A stretch of 64,000 bases of DNA from assembly GCA_016617855.1 (NCBI GenBank), contig JAECUM010009495.1, forward strand, positions 1 through 64,000, written 5' to 3'. Under the pieces are notes generated by a model, which had not been told where the DNA came from, searched no databases, and saw nothing but the letters and a program-made list of their open reading frames with translations. The DNA comes from Megalonaias nervosa (taxonomy: Eukaryota > Mollusca > Bivalvia > Unionida > Unionidae). The translations under genes were made by a program, and so were the position numbers. Positions 49,403 through 60,773 of this stretch are shown here, piece by piece (position 1 is the stretch's first letter; every line of letters starts with the position of its first letter).

Positions 49403-50681
49403 AATCCAGGCTTACTGCATTCAATTTTTTGAGGTTCAACTACCTTCCCATGTTTTGTATGCCTAAACAACAGTGTGTAAAAACACATCACTCAGTCTCA
49501 TTACAACTGACTCACTTCAGACATTTCCAAGCAATCAGTATGCAGAACTGGAGCTATATGGTGTATCTGAGAAAGCTACAATATGATTCTTCTCCAAAAA
49601 TAAATCAATGTAAAAATATACATGGCACACGCTGTACAATCACAAATTTCCTGTCAGTGACTCTAAATCATTCATTTCCTTATGAGTGACTGATAAGATG
49701 GTACAAACAGTTATGTCACACAAAAATTAAGTTTTTGTTTCTATCAGTTAAGCAAAAGGACATAGAAAATCTAATTCTCTGCAAAAAGAATCACTTTTGT
49801 CTATCAACAATATCTACATAATCCTCCTTTCAATTAATAAGTCGAGCATGGTCTGGACTTCCAAGATTTATCACTATAAACATCCGCTTCCTTTATGATC
49901 TTAAACTTCCTTGACAGCCTGAGGTTTAATATGTAATAACATTACTAACTGTTACGAGTGTTGGCTGAAATAGCTGATTTCAATTCAATACTAAAATCAA
50001 GTCCTGATCAACTGCATCCCAAAATAACAGGAGACATATTAAGGGTTCATGCTCAATGATTGAAAAGATTCCTGCAGTTCTGGTGCAATCAACCGAGAAA
50101 GTAAATGAAAAGTGGCCAGATCAGACAGATCAATGGAGTTTAGAAATGAAGCATACTTGCAGAAATGACTGGAAAAGTTAATAGAACTGGAGATACACAT
50201 ATCAATACCAGATCAATACTGATGATTTCCTGTATTGATTTATTATAACTTGGTAAGGGAGAAGTAATATGACTACCATAAGCAGACCATAATTAAGCAA
50301 GTGATACAAGTGGGACATTGTGAGAAGTTTGTTAATAAATAAAAAAAAAAAAACAAGGAAAAAATCTGGCCCCATCTTATTTCTAAACAAAGAATACCAA
50401 TGTACCCATATTAACAATACATTCAAGCTTGCATACAAGTTAAGGATGTCTTCTTTTGTAAAAATCAATGCTTACAGTGAAGCTTGAAATGTTGTGATCC
50501 TTGTGTTTATGATGTCATCAATATGACATCACTGGTTACCGAAGTGTATCATAGTGCTGTGCACTTTGGGAGATGTAAGTCAGGTGTAAATAACTTAGCA
50601 CTAATGGAATTATGCAAATATGATGAAGTTTTAAACACTTTGTTTAATGGACAATAAGTGGAAGGTACTTTTCTTCTACAT

Positions 50682-50987
50682 CAGGGGTGGACAATAATTT
50701 TCCCGGGGGAGGGCCACTACACAAATTATTGCAAGTTGTCATGGGCCACACATTTCTACTACATTATTGGTAATGTAGAGTATTTGCCGACAAAGTAAAT
50801 GTGTATTACTGTAAGTTCCTCTCTGTGCTGCTGCTTAATAGCGTTTAAATAGCCACTTTAAGTATCGGCAAAAACAGACAATGATCCAACTATGTAAGTT
50901 TTAACCCACAAAGATTCTATTAGTTTCCTCAATTGCCAAGTCATGGCAGGCCAGATAGATAAATTGGACATATTTTGCCCACAACTG
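50682..50987. mobile_element. hAT-type MITE
   Basis: The left end CAGGGGTGGACAATAATTTT with GGGGGAGGGCCAC matches the common hAT terminus (CAGGGGTGG..AA...GGGCCAC, family knowledge). The right end TTTTGCCCACAACTG is its decayed mirror. Flanks TTCTACAT and GTCTATAT agree at six of eight positions, as expected for an old 8-bp hAT target duplication. It is 306 bp with no ORF. Confidence 0.75.
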
Positions 50988-51371
50988 GTCTATATAATGA
51001 CCCTTACTTGATGATATATATCCAAATAAGACAAAATGCACACCTACACATTTTAAGTGCATTAGGATTGCTTGGACCCTTAGCTAAGTACCAATATCTG
51101 TTTTTCAGAAAATTTAAATACTGCAACATCTTATAAGCATTCATCCTTAATTTTATCTGGCTCTAAGGATCAAACAGGTCCAGATACATTTTGATCTTCT
51201 GAATCTATATCATAACTCTTTTCTGACTGCAGACAATACTTCTGTTTAGCTCTGACACAGCTGCATTGCTTGTCATGGTTCCATACAAGATGTACAAATT
51301 CAAAAGTATAATAAATGTTTCCAGTGTATGCCAGAACATGAAACATGATCAACCAGTACTATTGTAGTAGT

Positions 51372-51500
51372 GGGTTACAGCACATGATCAGTTTACAAGG
51401 CAGCCAGTATAACTGGTGGAGGAAAAAATCAGGAAAACCCCCATAAAAACCACAGATCCACAGGAAGCTATTGACCAATTTTCTCACACTGGCTCAACCC
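51372..51500 (-). repeat. SINE family C copy, partial
   Basis: TAACTGGTGGAGGAAAAAAT, CAGGAAAACCCCCATAAAA and TTTTCTCACACTGGCTC follow the order of the intact copy (GGTGGAGGAAGAAACC, GGGAAATACCCACAAAG, CTTTCTCACATATCC). Confidence 0.65.
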
Positions 51501-51902
51501 AAAACTAGAACTTAAGGTGAGAAAGCATGATCAGTAATCAGTGATCAGTAAAGGCAAGTGATTTACAGGACCAATCTGGGCCCCAACTATTAATGCAGAA
51601 ACACTAGATATTTCTTTCATTTTCTGACAAAGAATTATAGTCCTGATGCATAATGCATATATTTTGATTTCTTCTATAGAAAATATGCCCAAAATGTAGT
51701 TGTAAACAGGTAAAATACATGAAGGTGAATTATCCTAAACCTATTCTGCCTACTATGCAGTCATTCTTCAAGTTCATATTTGTTGCAAATAAACACTAAG
51801 AATCAGATATGAAAGAACTTTACTTTTGTAAAATATGTATGCCCAGCCCATTGCAGAACGAAACAAGAGTACCAAGAATCATATATATGCGTGTGTGCAT
51901 GT

Positions 51903-52216
51903 GTGTGTGATTTGGATTTTTAACGTAGCTTTTTAAAAATTTCAGTCATATCGCTATGATGTCTGCATTGTGGCAGTTTATAGTGATGTTTAAAATTTGG
52001 ACATCATGCAGCAGACATGTAGCATCATGTCCCACCCAGTCACATTATCCTGACACAAGACCAACCATTTCTAAAACTAACCTCTTAATGCTGAGCGCCA
52101 AGTGAGGCAGCTGCTTGTACCATTTTTATAAGTCTTTGGTATGGCTCGGCTGGGGTTCAAACCTGCCACATCCTACATCCAAGGCAGATGCTCTAACCAC
52201 TTAGGCCACCGGAGTA
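51903..52216 (-). repeat. SINE family B copy, full head
   Basis: It pairs with 43448-43733. The complement of the right end reads TGGCCTAAGTGGTTAGAG (A box) and GGTTTGAACCCCAGCC (B box), so the SINE is tRNA-derived and starts near 52216 on the minus strand. Its left end shows a short GTGTGTGTG tail. Confidence 0.85.
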
Positions 52217-53939
52217 CATATATGTCTATCATACATTCAATAATCTTCTATGCAGGCACTTGTAAGGCATGGTTTATACAGGAGAATGTTATAATCTGAG
52301 CATAAGAAGAGCAATCTGTATATGCCATAATTACAGAAAACTATAGGAAACACATTTATTTGAACTACTTACCTGGATCTGCAGTAAAATTCTTGTCACA
52401 AATCAGATAAATCCATGTGGATTAGTAGTCAACATGTAAGTATAGACAGAAAACTAATTTATAAATTATTGATGCATAACACTCACTTAAACAAGCCTGC
52501 AAATCAAACTTTCGCCAATGGTCGTGAAGTCCACAAATGATGAATGATGTATTACACTGTCAAATTCTTCTTTCAAACTTTGTAAAGTGCTATTAATCTG
52601 TCCTTTTCAGTTATATAACATCCACAAGTCATTTCAATAAAGCCCATTTATCTTCATATCGGGTGCCATCTTATTTCTCAATTTAGACGATTTAGATGGC
52701 ATATGCATGTATCAAAATAGAATGACTCTGTGATACATGGTTTCTCATTCAAGAAACTGTTTTCTTTAAATTGCTGAAACATGTTTTTGTATTTTTTTAA
52801 AAAAATTTTTTAACTGGTACCCAGTTGCCATTATTATTATGTGGGTTATTATCAACAGGCAGGTACCCAATTATCTGGGTATCCATTGACAGCTTTAGCC
52901 CTGACCTTTTGACCCTCAAATCAACAGGCTTCTTTATCCCAAATGCAAGCCATGCACAACATTCTGTCCAAGTCTCTGTGGCAATAATCTTCCTGCATGA
53001 AAACCATTCTTTTTTCTTTCTGTTGGAGTAACCTTATCTGTGACCACAAAACTGATGGCTTCTTCCATTACCAGAAATGCAAGCTTTTTACATACCGGTA
53101 GTCTGGAAACTGTCAGTGTTAGATGGAGAAATCAGGTTATTATGCACAATCAAACAGACAGATGAACAGACATAACTGATGCTGGTGTTGGATATAGAAG
53201 AGATTTATATTTTGTTTACAAACTGATAGAACAGCATGAAAATCTAATCAGGCAATCTAAATATGAATACAAATGTAATTATCAAATATCACCATTTCAC
53301 ATGGTTCTCCTTTAATAGTGTTAAGAGTTTTGCATAAAAATAAAAATAAAAATGCCTACAAAACAAATCTAAACAGGTCATCTACTGATGATCATATGTA
53401 AAATTTCATTCAAAGTTCAAATGTTTACTTTTCTTTTCTTTACAACTGAACTTAGATTTGGGACGGATGGACAGCAGCAAAACAGTCCCCTTCTGCTGTT
53501 GCAGTGGGCTTTAAAGAACTTAAGAGACATGTATTTATCTGAGGTCACCCAGGAAATTCATGGTAAATGTATATGTAGCTGATGCAAACTACACAGAAAG
53601 CTGATAAAAACAGAAAAGATTAGACTAATCAATAGCGCTAATATCATAGGCAGTAAAGTAGCCAATACAGAACATACATGTACAATGCACCAGCCCTTGC
53701 TGGAAAACTGCACCAATGATTTATTATACTGAACTGACATGCTGGTGGAGCAGGTCACCATTATGCAACAGATAAATGACTTGGGGATTCAATTAAAAAC
53801 ATCCTTAATAGAAGCATAAAGAAAATCAAATGTACATGTACAAAGATATGTATCAGATTATGTGATATTATCATAATAATGATGACTATTTCTGTTATAT
53901 ACATGTGCTCTATTAAAAGGAAGTAAGATACCAACAGAT

Positions 53940-54144
53940 ATACTCACTTACAACTTGGGTTATCTGCAAATAACACAGACCTTGATTAGCCATCACATAA
54001 AATGCCAGCAATCTGGGTCTAATTTGTTTGTTTTACGGATAATTCAAAACAAGGTGCACAGACCTGGATCTACCCATACATTGGGCAATGACAGATCTGG
54101 GTCTTTGCAGTTTGCTGTTGGGTCTTACTTACAAGCCAGTATAT
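53940..54144. mobile_element. Palindromic MITE, family 1, copy 5
   Basis: It starts ATACTCACTTACAACTTGGG and ends GGGTCTTACTTACAAGCCAG plus TATAT. AGATCTGGGTCTTTGCAG and AGACCTGGATCTACCC sit inside as inverted partners. Confidence 0.75.
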
Positions 54145-55244
54145 ATAGAATCTGCTATGGGTGGGACACATTCCAAATGTAAAGCAGGGTTCTCAACAGA
54201 ATTTCAGGATAAGGAGTCCTGGACTCTTCACTCATGGAATTTGAGAGTCCCCAGCATATTCCCTGGCATAAATTCGGGATTCCTTAACTTTCAAAATGAC
54301 AGAAAGGAAAGGGAAAAAGCACATGCTCATTATTTTAATAACATCTGGATTGAAATTCTTAGCCATTTATAATATCGCACCAAAAAAGAAAACATTTTTG
54401 CAGTAAATAGATTATGCTCAAACATTATACATGTAAATTTTGATGTTTTTTTTTTTTACCACTACAACAACAATAAAAATGAAAAATAAACCACAAAATT
54501 ATCAGCAACTACTTACAATCCAAGAATGGTCACTTCGAATGCTGTGTGGGTTTTCTCTTAACTAACAAAGTATCTCCATTCCATACATGCCATCCCCCCA
54601 CCCCTGAGAGGTACAAGAGTAATTATTGCTATAAGTGGCAAAAAGCGTAATTTGAGCGTAACAAGTGCAATCTATATATTACGTGCCAGAAGTACAGCAC
54701 ATATATAAAAAATATATATTTATTTTTGCTGAAGTACATTACTCTCATATTCTTTTAAAGCTGTAATGTGGTGTTAATTTATCCTTTTTTTATCGGACAT
54801 ATTTTGAAGTTTAAAAAAAATAAATCTGCTCTAACACTGTCCATGATATAACATCTGGAACCAGTTACTTTAAAAGTATAGATTGGTCTGCTATCTAACT
54901 AGCTTATCAATATAATGAATCTGTGAGGCAAAGTTCAAACTGAAGAAACCTGTTTTCTTCTAAATGGGTCATATACAGTCACTATAAATATCAACTCATA
55001 TGCTGTTTTTACACAGCAGTCATCTTTTTAAAAATACTCTCAAATTTATATAAGTAGAATTCTATCTATAGCTGACTGTAAGTTATGTGATCTAGTCAAG
55101 CTGAAGTTGAAGGCCTTCACCCACCAAGCCACTAAAACAAAACAGTGCATGGAAACACTTAACTATTTACTTTATAAGTGAACCAAAGTTAAATGTGTAT
55201 GAATCAAGTTGGTGACTGAGAGTGACGATATTGGAATGGCATTA

Positions 55245-55464
55245 CGCTATAGTTTGTTCCACATAGCACCTTGGGTTTTATCCCTCTGTAACTCAGTAAA
55301 TTTTCCAATTAGGGTCATTAAATGTAGCAAGAAGTACAAATTCGTTTTAAATACTTCATGTGGAACGAATTAAGTATTTTTAACATTTAATGCTGTTGAC
55401 CTGACAACTTACTGAGTTAGAGATAAGATAAAATTCACGAAGTTGCATGGAACAAACTATAGTG
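55245..55464. mobile_element. Near-complete palindromic MITE with TTA target duplication
   Basis: Left CGCTATAGTTTGTTCCACAT mirrors right ATGGAACAAACTATAGTG. Inner partners (TAACTCAGTAA / TTACTGAGTTA, GGGTCATTAAATG / CATTTAATGCTG) extend the hairpin to about 100 bp per arm. TTA stands on both sides (55242-55244 and 55465-55467). A 3-bp TTA duplication fits PIF/Harbinger-type MITEs (family knowledge). Confidence 0.85.
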
Positions 55465-55496
55465 TTAAGGTGTTGATTTGTAATGCTGTCAATTAT

Positions 55497-56274
55497 CAGA
55501 CCTGCCAACCCTGATGAGACCATCTCAGTAAGGCAGTTAATTTTTTTCCGTAAGTTTGACCAGTTTTCAGTAAGTTTAACAAAATAACAGAAACTTCTAT
55601 TGTAAACCTGTAAACATATTTAAAGTTAGGTATTCAAACATTATGATCAATTAAAAAGTTGTAAAGCACACATAGACTTTATTCACCACTAATACAGTTG
55701 CACAAACTTCAGTTCCAAACCCAATGCAGCTAAATGGCTTGTTGCTTTCTCACGACATAATTCTTGGATATTTATTTTAATTTCAAATGACATTGGCAAT
55801 CATATCTCCCCCCACAAGACATACTCAAATTGACATGTGACGTCCAACAAATGTAACTGTGTCCATTCCTCTTTCATTCACAATAATCTGAATATTCATT
55901 TATATTCTTCTGTGCTGATTATTAACACTTTTTAAGAGGCTTAATTTCCGTTTCGCCTTCAACATGCATCTCTTGCTAGACGCCATTTCTTAAATATTCC
56001 ATAATCAACAGTTTGATCATGCAGAGGCTTTGCATGAAAATATATGTGCAGTTTAAAGCATCTGAGGTACTTCTGAAAAGTTAGTCTGGTTTCCTGACTA
56101 CTTCCACCAATTTGAATATGAAACCCAGATACAAATCAAACATGGATGAACCAATTATACCGATTTTTCAGCAACAATCATTTTTCCGTAGTTTTTGCTT
56201 TTATTCTGTACATCCTTATTTTAAGGGTCATTTTCGTAAGACTTAAGGCAAAATCATAAGGGTTGGCAGGTCTG
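55497..56274. mobile_element. TIR element A, CAGACCTGCCAACCCT ends
   Basis: A perfect 16-bp inverted repeat bounds 778 bp: CAGACCTGCCAACCCT at 55497 and its reverse complement ending at 56274. Subterminal CAGTAAG and CCGTAAG words repeat on the left side. There is no transposase ORF. Flanks AATTAT and CATTAT agree at five of six positions, consistent with an old 6-bp target duplication. The ends resemble those of the element at 57899-59660. Confidence 0.8.
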
Positions 56275-56314
56275 CATTATGAATGCAGTTCTTGTTAAGG
56301 TCATTTTATTCAGT

Positions 56315-56650
56315 GCTAAAAAAAAAAATCTGACAGCCCGATGCCCGGGGCTCCTCTAACTTTACATCAGGCTTGTCCTGTATTCTAAGTGAGGTGCCTG
56401 TCAGGCTTTTAAAAAAAAATGCTTAATTTATTTTCAAGATGTTGATATACCTACCATAACACTTCACAATCTAAATCAGATCACCACTGTCCTATGTGAA
56501 ATTGAGATCTGATTTGAATCAGATTCAAGCATAATGTGTCATACTAAAATTTAAATTTTGTACTCCCAAGCACCTTGACAATGTCATGTTTCAAGAAAAC
56601 ATAATTTTCAGTAATCTTCAAAAAACAAAAATAAAACACCACTTTCAGTA
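56315..56650. repeat. Dispersed repeat, copy 1 of a pair
   Basis: GACAGCCCGATGCCCGGGGC, TGTATTCTAAGTGAGG, TTTTCAAGATGTTGA and TTTCAGTAATCTTCAAAAA recur in the same order at 61655-61925 (ACAGCCCGACATCCGGGTCC, TGTATTCTAACTGAGG, and so on). No ends or coding sequence can be defined. Confidence 0.7.
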
Positions 56651-57410
56651 AATGCCTGTTACATGTAGCATGTATAAACCAGTAAACAGTCATGATTGGA
56701 GCCAATTTAAACCTATCCCTTGGGCAGTTTAAACAGAGGCAATTAAAGGCAAAGAGGTCAGTTATAAATCACTATTTCACATATTACTTAATTGGCTGAC
56801 AACAGCAAGTGAGATGTGTTTGAAGGTTGCAGTGGGTGAGCCCACTGTGCCAATTTGTATAGGCAGGATCAGGAAGTAGAACAACCCATTAAAGCTAAGT
56901 CAATGAAATGCTATGTGCGAACATGAACACAAGTTATTCCATATTACCTTGAATTAGAATGTTTAAGCCATATGTATTATATTTTTGACAAGTTTGTGAA
57001 CAGTGACAAAGTTTCTTTGAAGTTCATTTATGCTGCATATATTGAATGCAAAGCATGATCATTTCAACTGTCAGAATAGTGTTCAAGTGTAATTCGTTTT
57101 TTAAGTCGATTTAGGTTAGCTATCAGCAAAGCCCAACAAAAATAAATTTCAAACTCCTGGTTGATGGATCTTTACTTTGTGAAGCACGCCTCTTGCATTA
57201 CCTTCAAACCCCTTTGAACCCTATTGAATTTATATTTGAACTGTACCTATTGCAACATTGTTGTGACAATATTAAAAAAGGGGAAATTTTGGGCATGTGG
57301 AAATTGGAGCCTGGGTTTGTGGAATTTCAGTCAGGGCTTGTGAGTTTATTCAAGTCACCAGGCCAGGGTCTGTGTCTAAAAAAAAATTTCCTTGAGCACT
57401 GATACTTCAT

Positions 57411-57898
57411 TTCATCATCATCATCAGTCCCGTAGTCTGGTAGACCGTTGGGGCACTGCACAAGACCGAACAACCAGCTTCCTCCATTCCTCTCGATTTT
57501 CTGTCTTTCTCAGTGAATCACTCAATGTCAAGCCTGTCCACTCTCGAATGTTGTCTTCCCACCTCTTTCTCTGCCTGTCTCTCTTTCTTCTTCCTTGTAC
57601 AGTGCCTTGCAGGATTGTCTAGGCAAGTCCTGATGATCGTGAGACATGCCCATACCAATGCAGTTTACATTTTCTCACTGTGGTCAGGAGGTCTTCGTAA
57701 GATCCTTTGCCGTATTTCTTCATTGGTGACACGATCTTTGTATGAGACACCGAGGATCTTTCGGAAGCATCTCATCTCTATGGCCTGTATTCTTTTCTCT
57801 AAGTCAGCTTTTTTGGTCCATGATTTACAGGCATAAAGAAATATGTAGATCACCAGTGAGTGCATCAATCTGACCTTTGAACTGAGTGTGATGTTCTT
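57411..57898 (-). pseudogene. LINE relic, 3' part (C-terminal end and tail)
   Basis: The minus-strand translation gives KNITLSSKVRLMHSLVIY and ADLEKRIQAIEMRCFRKILG plus SYKDRVTNEEIRQRI, a segment typical of the C-terminal end of many animal non-LTR reverse transcriptases. Downstream come frameshifted pieces (REKWRK-like, then SVVPQ-like in decayed form) and a 3' end of GATGATGATGATG, a short-repeat tail usual for such LINEs. This part continues the reading of 59661-60760, from which it is separated by an inserted TIR element. Confidence 0.8.
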
Positions 57899-59660
57899 CA
57901 TAGCTGCCAACCCGCAAGTACAAAAATACTGATTGCTTATGACAAAAATACTGATTTTCAGGACCAAATACTGATTTATAAAAATTTTAATACATACATA
58001 ACTACTTACAACATATACAACCATCAGTAAGGTAGGACAGTGCCTTACATAATTATTTAACGTCAAAGATGCATGTGTTGCACACTTGCACCTTCTGGAT
58101 GGGCACCCTGTTCCATTCTGGTGCCCATTTAGAAGGTGCAAGAGTGCAACACACTCAGACACAGGCTGTTTATAGGAGCCTTTTCCACAGCTTGTTTATT
58201 TTTTTCAATTATTATTGATTCCAACGTACCAACTTTCATTCAAATTTCTTGATTCTGTGTGATTTTCTTACTGAACTGTTTTCATTCTAGCATACGAGTA
58301 ATCCTTTGCGATTTCACTGTCTGGAAAACGCGTGCAAAACAAATCACCAGCAACACTAGTTACTGAAAGAGGATGGTTCATTTCTAAAAGAAATTTAATA
58401 AACCAAATTTTGATCGAATTACATCAAGGTTCTCTCTGGTATTTATATACATTCAAGTTCAGGCTGAGTTGTCTATGATGAAGCCAGCAAGCTGATGTTT
58501 ATTAGCTTTTTCATGCGCTTGTATTTCCCAATAGCGAAATCACATTACACAATTTCCAAAACGTAAAGTCTTCTCCTTTACTAGATGATTTCACAAATCT
58601 AAACAAGACAGCACAATTGTCCTTTCAGTTCTGTTTTCTTGTCTTTTCTGGTGAAAATTCTGAATATTCTGCTTTCCTATTCAACATGATTAAAAGTTGA
58701 ATATTACGAAGAAAAGACAGTGGTAGCGGTAACCGTTTGCGAAATCCAATATGGCGGATAAAGACAGGCATGGTAGCCTCGATTTCGAATGAACCAATCA
58801 TATTGGTGGCGCTCTACAGTTTCGTATTTTGCATAGGGTTAGAATTTTAAAGAAAAAGACTTCCTCCGGGTTTCCTCACTAGTTATACTGTCTATTTAAA
58901 AAAGACCTTGTATATCTTAGGTGTTGTTCAAAGAACCGTTAATTCCCTTTATTTTGGTGTATGATTGATGGGTGTAATATGGGTCATAGAGTATACAGCT
59001 TGGCCTTACTCCAGATGTGCACCTTTCAAAAAGTGCTAGCTCCACTTGGTCATTTTCACTTCCTGAACTTCAGAGGTAAATTGTAAAAAAAAAGAGACGA
59101 TAACTTTTTTACATTTTATATATTTGGTAATTCATTCATTGCACTTTCAGAAGCTGGTATTGTCTGGTCTGGCAAAATTCATTTTCCCTATTTTAAAAGC
59201 TACTAAGGATAGTGTACTTTAGAAAAATTCAGGCTGATTTTTGGAGCACAAGGGAGCAGTCATTTTAGTTAGCAGTGTGCTAAGATCATTTAAAATTTCC
59301 AAAAGTACAATATCCAAAGATATGTCAGCCACATTACATCAAAGTAGCATAGTGGTATGCCAATATTCTCTCCACTGTGCATGTTTTAAATGCAAACAAC
59401 TTCACCATACATACATCACTCTCTCAAAAGTACATAATAACTGGTGAGCGCCCCCATTGTAGAACTGTATTCCTATATACATGCGATACATTTCTATCAG
59501 AATGGAACTGAGTGCCAGTTCTAAACTGAAAATTGCAAGGAAATTTTTTATTATTTTTTTTTAAATTAAAAAATGTATTTTTTGCAAAAAAAACGTACAC
59601 ACGTATTCAGGTCCAAAATACAGGACAAATACGAAAAAAACGGGGCAGTTGGCAGCTATG
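57899..59660. mobile_element. TIR element B inserted in the LINE, 6-bp target duplication
   Basis: CATAGCTGCCAAC at 57899 and its exact reverse complement ending at 59660 bound 1762 bp. GTTCTT flanks it on both sides (57893-57898 and 59661-59666), a perfect 6-bp duplication. Removing one copy restores a normal LINE reading (DKN followed by ITLSS). Inside are subterminal direct repeats AAAATACTGATT near the left end, a strong hairpin (58075-58152) and a CCAAT/ATGGCGG promoter-like segment (58730-58830). There is no transposase ORF. The superfamily is not certain; 6-bp duplications are reported for IS3EU and Dada types. Confidence 0.9.
58075..58152 (+). other. 33-bp hairpin with 12-base loop
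   Basis: GTGTTGCACACTTGCACCTT at the left pairs with AAGGTGCAAGAGTGCAACAC at the right. The stems are 58075-58107 and 58120-58152, with only one true mismatch if read as plus-strand RNA; two further positions become G-U pairs. The loop is CTGTTCCATTCT. The shape and size are like a microRNA precursor, but it may be just an inverted duplication inside the transposon. Confidence 0.7.
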
Positions 59661-60760
59661 GTTCTTGTCGTTCCAGATGGGCTTCAGTTTTGTCAGTGCT
59701 GCTGTTGTCTGCCCAATCCTGGAGAGTACTTCTGGCTTTGATCCTTCATCTGTTACAATTGCCCCCAAATACTTGAAGCTGTGGACTCTTTCTAGCTTCG
59801 TACCTTTGACCCTGATGTCAGTACTGATGCCCTTGGTATTGTTGGTCATCAGTTTGGTCTTCTCTTCACTGATTTCCATGCCGTAGGCTACAGAGGTTTT
59901 GTCAAGGCTCTCTACTAAGCTAGTCAGTTTTTGCTCATTTCCTGCTAGTCCATCAATGTCATCGGCAAAACGTAAGTTGGTGACTGTTCTGCCTCTGATG
60001 CTGACTGTCCCTTCATGCTTTTCAAGCGCCTCAGCGATGATCCTCTCCATAAAGATGTTGAATAGTGTGGGAGAGAGCAGACAGCCTTATCTGACTCCAA
60101 CTGTCATTCTGAACCAGTCCCCTATGCTGCCATTGAAGTATAGTGCACTGGAGGCCTTGTCATAGAGGTGCTCTACTACTGTGACGAGGTTGGCATTGAT
60201 GTTGTACAGTCTCAAGGTTGCCCACAACGCTGCATGCCATACCCTGTCAAATGCTTTCTTGAAATCCACGAAGATGTGGTACAGATTTTGCTGGTGTTGG
60301 AGGTACTTCTCACACAATATTCTGAGGTTGAAGATCTGCTCTGTTGTGCTGCACCCTGCTCTGAAACCTGCCTGCTCCTCGGCAATGATCTTTTCAGTCT
60401 GTGGCTTTAGTCTGTTCAGCAGTATCCTCAACGAGACTGTGCTTGGATGGCTTGTAAGACTGACTGTACGGTGGTTTTGACACTGTTGTAAGTTGCCTTT
60501 CTTGAGGAGGGTGATATCAGTGATTGGGTCCACGGCGATGGCCATTCTCCTGTTTGCCAGATCTTGTTGCAGATGTGTGTGAGGGTATTAATCATTGCTT
60601 CTCCCCCCGCTTGGACCAGTTCTGCTGGGATGTTGTCCACTCCTGCCGACTTTCTCTTTTTCAGCGCTCTCACTGCTGCTTCTACTTCTTCACGCAGGAT
60701 AGGGTGGTTGTCATTATTAGTTGCTGGAGGGACATTCAGTACCTCTGGATCTGTTGATAG
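59661..60760 (-). pseudogene. LINE relic, reverse transcriptase part
   Basis: Minus-strand frames show EEVEAAVRALKKRKSAGVDN, then IIAEEQAGFRAGCSTTEQIF, FVDFKKAFDRVWHAALW, and LRFADDIDGLAGNEQKL. The FADD box of the RT active site is at 59959-59970. These are ordered RT motifs of a non-LTR retrotransposon. Defects: a frameshift near 60535 and a CAA-to-TAA stop at 60087-60089 inside VGVR-GCLLSPT. The endonuclease is absent; the 5' end is truncated at about 60760, where a small palindrome sits. It is not functional. Confidence 0.9.
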
Positions 60761-60773
60761 ATCCAGAGGTACT
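60738..60773. repeat. Perfect 15-bp hairpin at the LINE 5' truncation
   Basis: AGTACCTCTGGATCT (60738-60752), loop GTTGAT, AGATCCAGAGGTACT (60759-60773), followed by a T run. The left arm is LINE coding sequence. The right arm is its inverted copy, and LINE homology ends there. Confidence 0.85.
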
